NCBI GenBank assembly: GCA_036274495.1
Contig: DASUFP010000059.1
Coordinates: 1 to 27,848, forward strand
Direction: 5' to 3'
From: DASUFP01 sp036274495
GTDB taxonomy: Bacteria; Bacteroidota; Bacteroidia; AKYH767-A; OLB10
DNA length: 27,848 nt
Position 1 is the first letter of the stretch. Each line of letters begins with the position of its first letter. Below the pieces are notes generated by a model. The model saw only the letters and a list, made by a program, of their open reading frames with translations. It had not been told where the DNA came from and ran no database searches. Made by a program: the position numbers and the translations under genes. Positions 14,551 to 23,182 of the stretch are shown here, one piece after another.

Positions 14551-14985
14551 TCACCTGGTGCCTGTACTTCCGAAACCGCCTTTACCCCTGTCAGTATTTG
14601 TCAGCTCCTGAACCTGAACCCATTCAGCGGTTTCGTGTTTGGCAATAACCATCTGGGCAACCCGCTCACCGTTGTTTACCACAAAAGCGGTGTCGGACAA
14701 GTTTACCAGCAGCACTTTTACTTCACCACGATAATCAGCATCAATGGTTCCCGGCGAATTGAGAACGGTGATTCCCTGTTTAAAAGCAAGTCCGCTGCGC
14801 GGACGAATCTGAGCTTCGGCACCGGCAGGTAATTCAATAAAAAGTCCTGTTGGAATCAACGCCCGTTGCAACGGTTTTAGTTCTACAGGTGTTTCAAGAT
14901 TTGCTCTTAAATCCATACCGGCTGCATGCAACGTTTCATACCCCGGTAATGGATGTTTCCCGTTATTGATAATTTTAATTTTCAT
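14551..14985 (-). CDS. dut: Deoxyuridine 5'-triphosphate nucleotidohydrolase (dUTPase)
   Basis: The 144-aa protein shows all five trimeric-dUTPase motifs: I (AAGMDLRA, 21-28), II (RPRSGLA, 61-67), III (LNSPGTIDADYRGEV, 75-89, catalytic D82), IV (GERVAQMVI, 106-114) and V (RGKGGFGSTG, 133-142). It hydrolyses dUTP to dUMP and pyrophosphate, keeping uracil out of DNA and feeding dTMP synthesis. The ATG at 14985 gives the usual length and N-terminus; the open frame to 15030 adds residues not seen in the family. It follows the flippase gene by 57 nt on the same strand and is probably the last gene of that operon. Confidence 0.96.
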   Translation of the reverse strand: MKIKIINNGKHPLPGYETLHAAGMDLRANLETPVELKPLQRALIPTGLFIELPAGAEAQIRPRSGLAFKQGITVLNSPGTIDADYRGEVKVLLVNLSDTAFVVNNGERVAQMVIAKHETAEWVQVQELTNTDRGKGGFGSTGTR

Positions 14986-15042
14986 CAGATAAACATATGT
15001 TATTTCGTTCCGTCCCTTTAATATCACCAATTGAAATACCGG

Positions 15043-16521
15043 TTATTTCCAGGGCAACGGAGGCTTTTCAAACTTATAAAGAATGTAAATAAAAAACCCC
15101 AGGATAAGGGTATTTACTACGAGTCCGGCCTGAGTGCCGGTAATGTTTTTCAGGAAGCTGCTTAACAGATACAGACAAACAGAAATAATCATGATCATGA
15201 GTATTCGTTTTGTCTGATACGGGATAAAGAATTTTTTTTGTCCGATAATAAATGAGAGCACCATCATTGAAGCATAACAGATGAGGGTGGCCCATGCGGC
15301 ACCTTTGTATCCCATTGCCGGCACCAGCATCAAGTTGAGGGCAATGGTAAGCACTGCACCAAAAACAGAGAACATGGCGCCATACTGTGTTTTTCCTGAA
15401 AGCTTATACCACATACTTAAATTGAAGAATACTCCAAGGCACATATTTGCAACCAGTAATAACGGCACAACAGAGAGTCCTTCCCAATAATTTTTTCCGA
15501 TAAAGTATTTGAAAACATCGATGTACATCATAATAAACAAGAAGATGAACGCACATGCCATAACAAAATACTTCATCACTCGCGCATAAACATGTTTGGA
15601 ATCATCACCTTTAAAGTGTGAAAAAAAGAATGGCTCGGCGGCATATCTGAACGCCTGAATAAACAAGGTCATTAATATGGAAAGCTTATAACAGGCTCCG
15701 TATATACCCAATTGCCGCATTGCATCCCTGGTATCAGGTATCAGGTATTTTATCATTATCCTGTCCAGTGTTTCATTTACCATTCCGGCAAGTCCCGCAA
15801 TCAGTAACGGCGATGAATACAGCAACACTTTCCCAAGCAGTGCCCTGTCGTATTCCGAAAACCGGAATTTGATATCAGGTATCATCACAAAAAAGGTAAT
15901 GGCGCTGGCAAGGAGGTTTGAGATGAATACATATCCCACACGGATATCCGGGTTATAGAAGGTATCGGCGAGAATGCGTCCGGCACCCGAATCCAATTTT
16001 GACCAAACCGGAAATATTATAAAAAAGAGCAGGTTAAAGCCGATGTTGATGAGGATATTGGTAAGTTTTAGCATGGCAAATTTCCGTGCCTTGTTTTCCT
16101 GCCGCAGTTTGGCAAAGGGAATTGCCGTGAGAGCATCGAACCCAATTATCATAGCCATCCATATGATGTATTCGGGATGTTTTTGATAATGCATTAAATC
16201 GGCAAGACTACCGCTGAAATAAATGATGGTGCCGCTGAACAACAATGTAGTTGTCAGAACCGAAGTCATTACAGTACTGAATATTTTTTCTTTAAACGGC
16301 TCTTGTCTTGAGAAATTAAAAAAGGATGTTTCGAGTCCGTAAGTGTATATTATGGCCAGAAAGGATATGTAAGCATAAATTTCGGTTACCACACCGTACT
16401 CCCCGGGTTGCTTAAAAATGTTGGTATGCAATGGAACGAGCAGGTAATTAAGAAAGCGGCCCACGATGGAGCTGAGTCCGTAAACGGCCGACTGGCCTGC
16501 CAGTTTTTTGAGGGTACCCAA
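15043..16521 (-). CDS. Polysaccharide/lipid-linked oligosaccharide flippase (MOP/MVF superfamily)
   Basis: The 492-aa protein is almost all membrane helix, about 14 segments, with the N-terminal pattern LAGQSAVYGLSSIVGRFLNYLLVPL typical of Wzx-like polysaccharide exporters in Bacteroidota. Such proteins flip lipid-linked glycan units across the inner membrane. The start is TTG: there is no ATG or GTG before the conserved N-terminus, and the next Met lies well inside the protein. It begins 26 nt after the acylphosphatase stop and is followed by dut. Its exact glycan (LPS O-unit, capsule or other) cannot be told; no glycosyltransferases are nearby. Confidence 0.88.
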   Translation of the reverse strand: MGTLKKLAGQSAVYGLSSIVGRFLNYLLVPLHTNIFKQPGEYGVVTEIYAYISFLAIIYTYGLETSFFNFSRQEPFKEKIFSTVMTSVLTTTLLFSGTIIYFSGSLADLMHYQKHPEYIIWMAMIIGFDALTAIPFAKLRQENKARKFAMLKLTNILINIGFNLLFFIIFPVWSKLDSGAGRILADTFYNPDIRVGYVFISNLLASAITFFVMIPDIKFRFSEYDRALLGKVLLYSSPLLIAGLAGMVNETLDRIMIKYLIPDTRDAMRQLGIYGACYKLSILMTLFIQAFRYAAEPFFFSHFKGDDSKHVYARVMKYFVMACAFIFLFIMMYIDVFKYFIGKNYWEGLSVVPLLLVANMCLGVFFNLSMWYKLSGKTQYGAMFSVFGAVLTIALNLMLVPAMGYKGAAWATLICYASMMVLSFIIGQKKFFIPYQTKRILMIMIISVCLYLLSSFLKNITGTQAGLVVNTLILGFFIYILYKFEKPPLPWK

Positions 16522-16547
16522 TAGATTAACGGTATCGGCGTCCGAAG

Positions 16548-16823
16548 TTAGCGACGAATTGTAAAAGTACGGTATTCACCATCAGGTATTTCAATTACCT
16601 CAACGCCGGTAACTTGTGCCGCCGGGGGGCCGGTCCGACACCAGGCAATAAACAGATCGAGTGATTGAGGGGACCCTTGGGCTTCAATAAGAACAGATCC
16701 ATCGGGGATATTCATTACAAATCCGGAAAGCTGAAGTTGCAGTGCTTTAGTTACGGTATGCTTTCTGAAAAATACTCCCTGAACCAGGCCTTTAACTACA
16801 ATGCGGACCGATGTGGCAGCCAT
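16548..16823 (-). CDS. acyP: Acylphosphatase
   Basis: The 91-aa length is that of the family. The active-site loop GLVQGVFFR (12-20) supplies the catalytic Arg20, and Asn38 in GFVMNIPDG is the catalytic Asn. It hydrolyses acyl phosphates such as acetyl phosphate or carbamoyl phosphate. The ATG at 16823 overlaps the crotonase stop by one base (TAATG), showing tight coupling; the longer frame to 16901 would lie inside the crotonase. It is soluble and cytoplasmic. Confidence 0.93.
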   Translation of the reverse strand: MAATSVRIVVKGLVQGVFFRKHTVTKALQLQLSGFVMNIPDGSVLIEAQGSPQSLDLFIAWCRTGPPAAQVTGVEVIEIPDGEYRTFTIRR

Positions 16824-17602
16824 TATTTCCCTTTGAAAACGGGAGCTCTTTTCTCGAGAAATGCAGTAGCTCCTTCCTGAAAATCTTCCGTAACAAAACA
16901 CTTTCCGAATTCAGAAATCTCAGTCGCAAAACCGTCGCTGTTTTTCGATAGGAACGCATTTACACTGCCAATGATGCCCGAAACAGCCAGTGGTGCCAGT
17001 TTTGCAATTTTACCCGCCATTTCCAAACACTTATTCATCAGCTCGTCGGGTTTGGTAACATGATTCACCAAGCCGAGTGCGCGTGCTTCTTCCGCCCCTA
17101 TCATATCAGCAGTAATTAACAGCTCGAGGGCTTTAGTAGGTCCGATTAGCCTTACCAGCCGTTGCGTTCCCCCATATCCGGGAATGAGCCCGAGCTTTAC
17201 TTCGGGTTGACCGAATTTTGCATTGTCGGACGCAATACGGAGGTGACACGACATGGCCAGTTCACAGCCGCCGCCCAAGGCAAAGCCGTTAACGGCAGCA
17301 ATAACAGGCTTCGAACTGTTTTCGATGCGGTTAAAAACAGTTTGTCCGGCCCGGGCCAACTCGGCACCCTCTGCTTCGCCGAAATGCGAAAACTCCGAAA
17401 TATCAGCTCCGGCAACAAACGCTTTGGATCCGGCACCGGTAAGTATTATCACCCTCACCTCCTGATCTTGTTCAGCAGCATCAACCGCCTCCCCTATTTC
17501 CTGAATGGTATGGCGCGTTAAAGCATTTAGTTTATCGGGACGATTTATCGTAACGATACATATTCCTTCAGAGGTTGAAGTAAGAATATTGGAATAAGCC
17601 AT
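16823..17602 (-). CDS. Enoyl-CoA hydratase/isomerase (crotonase family)
   Basis: The 259-aa protein is a full-length crotonase. The oxyanion-hole segments are FVAGAD (62-67) and ALGGGCEL (108-115). Both glutamates of true hydratases are present, E114 (GCEL) and E134 (GQPE), followed by GLIPGYGGTQRL. This favours short-chain enoyl-CoA hydratase (crotonyl-CoA type) over enoyl isomerases, which lack one Glu. It acts in fatty-acid or amino-acid degradation or butanoate metabolism. It starts an apparent operon with acyP, the flippase and dut; 117 nt upstream lies the B12-binding mutase subunit, which also works on acyl-CoA. Confidence 0.92.
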   Translation of the reverse strand: MAYSNILTSTSEGICIVTINRPDKLNALTRHTIQEIGEAVDAAEQDQEVRVIILTGAGSKAFVAGADISEFSHFGEAEGAELARAGQTVFNRIENSSKPVIAAVNGFALGGGCELAMSCHLRIASDNAKFGQPEVKLGLIPGYGGTQRLVRLIGPTKALELLITADMIGAEEARALGLVNHVTKPDELMNKCLEMAGKIAKLAPLAVSGIIGSVNAFLSKNSDGFATEISEFGKCFVTEDFQEGATAFLEKRAPVFKGK

Positions 17603-17719
17603 GAACAGATTATTTACTGGTTAATATATTTTCGGATAGAATCGGAAAAATGAGTGTTCGCCTTGAACGTATCTGATTAAACGGGCTAAAGTCCTTTTGT
17701 GCACTCACCCCATTTGTGA

Positions 17720-18133
17720 CTAAATTTTTCGGTGTTCGTGAACCCACTTTTCAATGTAGGTTACAATTTCTTTTGTGTCGGTTCCGGGAGGAAACAATTT
17801 GCCAACTCCCTGCGACATTAATTTATTCATATCCTCATCCGGAATAATACCTCCTCCGGTAAGGAGAATATCTGTTATCCCTTTTTCGTGAAGCAGCTGC
17901 TGAATGCGGGGGAAAACAGTCATGTGTGCCCCCGACAGGATACTCACTCCGATAACATCCACATCTTCCTGAATGGCAACATTTACTACCATTTCGGGCG
18001 TCTGACGGAGACCGGTATATATGACCTCCATACCTGCATCTCTCAGAAAAGAGGCAATTACTTTAGCACCACGATCGTGGCCATCGAGACCAACTTTGGC
18101 TACAAGTACACGAATAGGACGTCCGGCTGACAT
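17720..18133 (-). CDS. Stand-alone cobalamin-binding subunit of an acyl-CoA mutase (methylmalonyl-CoA mutase C-terminal type)
   Basis: The 137-aa protein is a complete B12-binding domain with DxHxxG (D17, H19, G22; base-off/His-on), SxL (S64, L66) and the GGG turn (93-95). It is equivalent to the C-terminal domain of methylmalonyl-CoA mutase or the small subunit of two-part mutases. The catalytic TIM-barrel subunit is not in the window and would have to be encoded elsewhere. The ATG at 18133 is preferred over an in-frame TTG four codons earlier, which would put the candidate -7 box inside the coding region. It lies upstream of a crotonase, which fits acyl-CoA metabolism. Confidence 0.9.
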   Translation of the reverse strand: MSAGRPIRVLVAKVGLDGHDRGAKVIASFLRDAGMEVIYTGLRQTPEMVVNVAIQEDVDVIGVSILSGAHMTVFPRIQQLLHEKGITDILLTGGGIIPDEDMNKLMSQGVGKLFPPGTDTKEIVTYIEKWVHEHRKI

Positions 18134-18142
18134 AAGGAGTGG

Positions 18143-18150
18143 CAAATATA
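18143..18150 (-). promoter_or_regulatory. Candidate -7 box of the B12-binding subunit gene
   Basis: TATATTTG on the minus strand is an exact TAnnTTTG match, 9 nt before the ATG at 18133. A TTG-containing stretch lies about 22-23 nt further upstream. The leader would be only a few nucleotides. Confidence 0.4.
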
Positions 18151-18238
18151 TTGAAAAAAGACGTGAGGTCCGGCAACCGGGAAAGCAGTGTAAAGTATAC
18201 GTCGCAACATCGCCTGTAATGGCCGAAGCAGGGAAAAC

Positions 18239-21200
18239 TTATTTTATCCGGGGTAGTCTGATGTAAAACACCGTGCCCTTATTTTCTTCTGATTCGAACC
18301 AGATGGTCCCGCCCGATTGTTCAATTATGTTTTTCGACATGGCCAAACCCAATCCGGTACCTCCCGTTTTGGTAGTGAAATTAGGAGTAAACAAAACGGC
18401 TTTCCTGCTTTCAGGGATTCCGATACCATTATCTGCAATGCTGATTTTTATATGGGTTTCATCCGCTGAAACATGAACATCAATATTTCCCTTTTTATTG
18501 TCAGGGATCGACTGCACTGCATTCTTCAGTAAATTGGAGAATACACGCGAGAGCTGATCCTTATCGGCAAACACTTTTGCAGTTTCAGCGACTGATGAAC
18601 TAAAAGTAACTGTCGCATTATCAGAATCAACATACAAATCAACAACCGATTTAATTGCGGGCAACAGGTCAAGTTCAATGTTGTTGCCTTTGGGCATTTG
18701 CGCAAAATTTGAAAACTCATTGGCAATATGCGATAATGTTTCAATCTGGTCAATAAGTGTTTCTGACACTCTCTTAACCATTGCCTCAAGGTTTGGATGA
18801 TTTTCCTTATACGCGCGCTGAAGATGCTGAACACTCAGCTTCATAGGGGTAAGCGGATTTTTAATTTCATGGGCCACCTGCTTGGCCATTTCCCGCCAGG
18901 CGCTCTCGCGTTCGCTTCTTGCCAGTCTGCCGGCACTTTCCGCCAGTTCATTTACCATCCTGTTGTATTCGCGCACCAGCGCTCCAATTTCATCGGGATG
19001 GTTGTAACGAATAGTCTCATTACTTGCACCAAGGCGGATGCGGGCGAGGCTTTGCTGAATGAGTTGTAACGGATTAGTAATGCGGTCAGAAATAATAAAG
19101 GCGATTAATAATGAAACCGAAAACAACAACACATAGATATTAATAAGTGCGATAAGAAATGTTGAAATTTCACGGTTCAATTCTTCCTGACGGGCATAAT
19201 AAGGAAGGTTAACATAGCCGGTAACTTTATTGTCAAGATCGCGAAGCTGCAGATAAGCAGAAAGGTATTTTAGTTTGCCTGCTTTTTCCAGCCGGCTGTG
19301 AAACGACCTGCCGCTGACATTCAGTTCATCCATGGCCTGACGCTCCATAAGCGGCGCAATTATTCCCTGATCGTAGAGCTTCGACTGAGTGGAAAAGAGC
19401 AATTTCCCATCGGTACTGTAAATATTAAAGTTTGCAGAGAGTGTTGCCCCAATTCCCGAAAGAGCGTAACCCATTTCCTCACTGATGCTCTTGTCGCCGT
19501 TTCGTACACCTGGCAATTCAGTGATAGATGAGCGGACAGACTTTAACTTCTCCGTTACTGCATCGTTGAGTTTGTTTACATAATTATTATAGATAAAATA
19601 AACAGTCGCACCGCCAATAAGCAACATTCCGGTGAGGACAATCAGTACTACCGACGATTGAATTCTTGTTTTCAGGTTAAGGTGCACCTTGCCCCGTGCG
19701 CGAATGAGCCGCTGAATAAAAAAGCCCGACATAAAAACAGCCCCCGACAAGGCAAACAAGTAGGAGAACAAGCTGATATAGGCTAACAATCCCGGGGTAA
19801 GTGTACTTATAATTAATACACCTCCACCCGCTTTTTTGTAAATTAAATGTGAGTAGCCGTCATATTCAATAAATTGTTCATTGAGTGTTGTGTCGGTTTT
19901 ACTCAGGTATGCAGCACCATTATTAAGATAGTTGTAGGGGCCCGACTGATTTATCAATTGGTTATCGCGGTAGTTTGCTATTGAATAATCCGATAGTTCC
20001 TTCCTGCGCGGCACCTTGTCGCTTATAAGTAATTCGGGAAAACCGCTGTCTTCACGCAGCATTTTTGACTTTAAAAAAACAATAATCGTTCCCGCGACAG
20101 CCGGGTTGTCGGAATTTGTGTCGTTGATTTCGAACCGGGCAATGTAACTCAATTGTCCTGCATTGTTCCCTAAAAAGTAAAGTTGCCTGTTTTGGGTCGG
20201 GAGTCCTTCTTCCTTTATAAGCAGGTTAAAATAATCGAGGTTCCAGGTTGGGTCACCGCCTGCATTAACAGGCAGCCCATCGCTGCTGAAACATTTTACC
20301 GAAACATCATAACGCGCCCAATAACCTGTAAAATATGCCTGCTGCATCCTTTTGGTAATAGGATCATCGGTTGCATATGTCATAAGCTGGTCACGGAAGC
20401 TTGCCGAAAAATAATCGGCAAGAATTTTATCCTGCTCTACTTTTCTGGCAATGTCATCAAACAGGTATTCGGCAATACCATCTTGTTCATTCTCCAGCTT
20501 TGCCGCAACCAGTTTTCGCTCGCTCTTTTCACGGAGCGCATTCAGATTTGATATAGTTACCGCCGCATAGATACTGCAGCAAGCTGAAATCAACAGTACT
20601 GCTCCGGCCTTCAGAATGTAATTTTCTTCGGATTTATTACTGAAAACGACACCATAAATCAACAACGTCAACAGGATAATACCGGTATTTACGGTATCGC
20701 ATTCAGAAGCCGCAAATAAAATAAGAAATGAACCTATGGCTGTACTAAAAATGATGAATGCAGGCAACTTATGGCCTGTTGTTTTAACTTTAAGCTGACC
20801 GGCTACTGCAAAAATTATCCAAACCAATGCCGTTAACAGCAATCCGATTATTACGACTCCTGCCAATGTAAAAAAGTCGAAATCGAAAACATTGGTAACG
20901 TTAAACGTAATTTTTGAATTCAGAATTAATGAACTGATCAGTTGTGCTGTAAACCATGCAAAGGCGAAAGAAAAGATAACCATCACAGCAAGCGGACCCA
21001 TACCCATTGCAGCGGCTTTAGCTCCCGTTTTATTTTTTAAGGCAAACGACAATCCGATTGCAAAACAACAAAGTCCGGCAGAAAAGGCAAATAAGTCGGC
21101 AAGTGAATTAAGCAGTTTGGAACTTGCATACCATTGAGGGCTGAAAAATGAGTACTCATGCAGCAATTGCGGCCAGCCGAGCCTTGATCCGGCATATCGG

Positions 21201-21922
21201 GAAATGATGATTAACAACCCGACAACAAACCATGCAAGGCCTTTCGATCCTTTGAGCGAGCGCACCAAATAATAAACAAAAATGTGAAAGAGCAAAATAG
21301 CCAACAAATAGGCCAGGACCGTTACTCGTATAGGTGATGCCGGATTTCCTGAAGGTGATGCTTCAATATAAAAAAGCGGCTGCCCCGTTCTGTCTGTGAC
21401 AGCCTCTCCTTTTCCTGCAACCGGTGAAAAATGAAAATCGCGGGGGATACATAATCCGGGATGATAGGCATTAACCAGGTATTTATTCTGAAACGGGTAA
21501 TCGCTTCTGATGCGCAGGAATGCTGCAGCTGTAATTCCATGCTTTGACCTGCTGAATAATTCATACCAGCCGTTACCTGCTTTTACAAGCCGTTTGTTTG
21601 AACGAATTGCTGCCTGAGGGCTATCGAGCGGGATGCCTGATCCGGACCACCAAACCAGTGAATCGCCATCGAAAACAAGAGCCACCACTTCGCCCGGCAC
21701 ATTTGTTTCGAATGGCTTTGACGGATTTCGCTCCTGCCACTGAACATTGAGTTTATCAGCGTATTCATCGGTTTGAAGTTCGAGCTGTGAGAGCTGTTCA
21801 CCTGCCTTAACTGCAACCTGATGTACATCACGACGCTGCGCTTCTTTATCAGACAGCACCTGTGCCAACAGCACCAGTAATACCGGTGCCAGAAATAACA
21901 GTAATAGCTTATAGGGTTTCAT
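18239..21922 (-). CDS. Large multi-pass sensor histidine kinase, NtrY-like
   Basis: The 1227-aa protein has a first membrane segment at 5-22 and an extracytoplasmic part. A block of about seven to eight hydrophobic segments follows (about 210-480), then a large hydrophilic module (about 480-740), two more segments, a second extracytoplasmic loop and a last segment leading into HAMP (about 925-985). The kinase core is complete: H-box HEIKNPLTPM with H1018, N-box Asn near 1134 (LLKNAVQS), G1 DNGIGI (1164-1169) and G2 GGTGLGLA (1187-1194). It should autophosphorylate H1018 and pass the phosphate to an unlinked response regulator, since none is adjacent. The HEIKNPLTP core is of the NtrY/PAS-less NtrB kind. 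The start is the only Met before the first helix. Confidence 0.9.
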   Translation of the reverse strand: MKPYKLLLLFLAPVLLVLLAQVLSDKEAQRRDVHQVAVKAGEQLSQLELQTDEYADKLNVQWQERNPSKPFETNVPGEVVALVFDGDSLVWWSGSGIPLDSPQAAIRSNKRLVKAGNGWYELFSRSKHGITAAAFLRIRSDYPFQNKYLVNAYHPGLCIPRDFHFSPVAGKGEAVTDRTGQPLFYIEASPSGNPASPIRVTVLAYLLAILLFHIFVYYLVRSLKGSKGLAWFVVGLLIIISRYAGSRLGWPQLLHEYSFFSPQWYASSKLLNSLADLFAFSAGLCCFAIGLSFALKNKTGAKAAAMGMGPLAVMVIFSFAFAWFTAQLISSLILNSKITFNVTNVFDFDFFTLAGVVIIGLLLTALVWIIFAVAGQLKVKTTGHKLPAFIIFSTAIGSFLILFAASECDTVNTGIILLTLLIYGVVFSNKSEENYILKAGAVLLISACCSIYAAVTISNLNALREKSERKLVAAKLENEQDGIAEYLFDDIARKVEQDKILADYFSASFRDQLMTYATDDPITKRMQQAYFTGYWARYDVSVKCFSSDGLPVNAGGDPTWNLDYFNLLIKEEGLPTQNRQLYFLGNNAGQLSYIARFEINDTNSDNPAVAGTIIVFLKSKMLREDSGFPELLISDKVPRRKELSDYSIANYRDNQLINQSGPYNYLNNGAAYLSKTDTTLNEQFIEYDGYSHLIYKKAGGGVLIISTLTPGLLAYISLFSYLFALSGAVFMSGFFIQRLIRARGKVHLNLKTRIQSSVVLIVLTGMLLIGGATVYFIYNNYVNKLNDAVTEKLKSVRSSITELPGVRNGDKSISEEMGYALSGIGATLSANFNIYSTDGKLLFSTQSKLYDQGIIAPLMERQAMDELNVSGRSFHSRLEKAGKLKYLSAYLQLRDLDNKVTGYVNLPYYARQEELNREISTFLIALINIYVLLFSVSLLIAFIISDRITNPLQLIQQSLARIRLGASNETIRYNHPDEIGALVREYNRMVNELAESAGRLARSERESAWREMAKQVAHEIKNPLTPMKLSVQHLQRAYKENHPNLEAMVKRVSETLIDQIETLSHIANEFSNFAQMPKGNNIELDLLPAIKSVVDLYVDSDNATVTFSSSVAETAKVFADKDQLSRVFSNLLKNAVQSIPDNKKGNIDVHVSADETHIKISIADNGIGIPESRKAVLFTPNFTTKTGGTGLGLAMSKNIIEQSGGTIWFESEENKGTVFYIRLPRIK

Positions 21923-21923
21923 T

Positions 21924-21931
21924 CAAAGCTA
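21924..21931 (-). promoter_or_regulatory. TAGCTTTG box abutting the histidine kinase start
   Basis: This exact TAnnTTTG match on the minus strand ends 2 nt before the ATG at 21922. That is so close that initiation would fall at or inside the start codon. No -33 TTTG is seen. It may be fortuitous. Confidence 0.2.
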
Positions 21932-22050
21932 TAAAAGGCCGGCAATGGCCGTAATAAATTAATAAATCAACAGCGTAACTATTCCCATTAAAAACAATAA
22001 TCGTTCCTTGTATTCAGCCTGTTGGATGTTTTTTTATCCGGAATGACAGG

Positions 22051-23049
22051 TTACCGGAGTTTCTCTGCCAGCAAACTCATTTCCTTCGAAGCAGAACTAT
22101 TTCCGTAAAGCACATTATAAACGGCGTTGCAAACGGGAAGATCTGTACCTGCCTGTTGGTTGATGGCATGAATGCATTTTACGGCATAATACCCTTCGGC
22201 CACCATATTCATTTCCAATTGTGCCGACTTTACGGAGTACCCTTTCCCGATCATACTTCCAAAAGTACGGTTACGACTGAACTGTGAATACGCGGTTACC
22301 AGCAGGTCACCAAGATAGGCCGAATCGTTTATGTCTCTGGATATCGGATATACCTTGTCGATAAAACGTTTTATCTCCTGAATGGCATTCGCGATGAGAA
22401 CTGCCTGAAAGTTATCGCCATACCCCAATCCATGGCACATACCGCTTGCTATGGCGATAATATTTTTGATTACCGCAGCATATTCGGTTCCATAGATATC
22501 ATCGGAAACAGTGGTGCGGATGTACCGGCAGTTCATAAGTCCTGCAAGCAATGCCGCATGGCCGGTATCCTGACACGCTATAGTAAGGTAGGATAATTTT
22601 TCAAGTGCTACCTCTTCTGCGTGACATGGTCCTGTGATCACTCCAATATTCGAAACCGGAACCTGATGGTGTTTGTGCATAAAATCGCCCACTATCAGTA
22701 AATCTTCAGGGACAATACCCTTGATGGCCGAAAAAATTATTTTATTATGAAAGGTTCCGGGTCTCAGACCCGCAAGAGTGTTTTTAATAAAAGCGGAAGG
22801 CACAGCCAGCACAATCAGATCCGACTCATCAATGGCAGGTTGCAGATCGGCAACGGGCCTGACTTTTGTGAGTTCAATTTGGACGTCACTCAGGTAAACA
22901 GGATTGTGCCTGTGTGCGGCTATATGTTCTACTGCTTTGGCGCTGCGTAACCACCAGATAATTTCAACCGGACTGTTCGATAGAATTTTGACAATAGCTG
23001 TTGCCCAGCTTCCGCCCCCGATAACTGCAATTTTGTGTGATTCACTCAT
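22051..23049 (-). CDS. gpsA: Glycerol-3-phosphate dehydrogenase [NAD(P)+]
   Basis: The 332-aa protein has the N-terminal nucleotide-binding motif GGGSWATAIVKIL (11-23), VPSAFIKNTL in the Rossmann domain, a GPCHAEEVA segment, and the catalytic-lysine region AAVIKNIIAIASGMCHGLGYGDN. The SRNRTFG substrate-binding motif is also present. It reduces dihydroxyacetone phosphate to sn-glycerol 3-phosphate for phospholipid synthesis in the cytoplasm. It is flanked by 133-nt and 128-nt gaps, so it is probably transcribed alone. TACTTTTA (23063-23056), one base off TAnnTTTG, lies 6 nt before the ATG as a weak promoter candidate. Confidence 0.95.
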   Translation of the reverse strand: MSESHKIAVIGGGSWATAIVKILSNSPVEIIWWLRSAKAVEHIAAHRHNPVYLSDVQIELTKVRPVADLQPAIDESDLIVLAVPSAFIKNTLAGLRPGTFHNKIIFSAIKGIVPEDLLIVGDFMHKHHQVPVSNIGVITGPCHAEEVALEKLSYLTIACQDTGHAALLAGLMNCRYIRTTVSDDIYGTEYAAVIKNIIAIASGMCHGLGYGDNFQAVLIANAIQEIKRFIDKVYPISRDINDSAYLGDLLVTAYSQFSRNRTFGSMIGKGYSVKSAQLEMNMVAEGYYAVKCIHAINQQAGTDLPVCNAVYNVLYGNSSASKEMSLLAEKLR

Positions 23050-23182
23050 AATTCAGTAAAAGTACTACATCCCTGATTCACTGTCAAAACATCAGAAACA
23101 GGCTGTTTTAACTATGAAATAACTACCCGATAGCAGCGAAGTGGCGGGTTACTAACAAGAGACCGTGTGTTTCTCAGGTGAC

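Noticed and set aside
13560..14648. 362-codon open frame on the plus strand opposite the nucleotidyltransferase
   Set aside because: It lies antisense to a clear enzyme gene whose motifs are intact, has low-complexity composition and no domain; it is a shadow frame.
23100..23160. Terminator between gpsA and the M28 gene (ACCCG...CGGGT)
   Set aside because: The stem is only 5 bp with a 15-nt loop and no T run.
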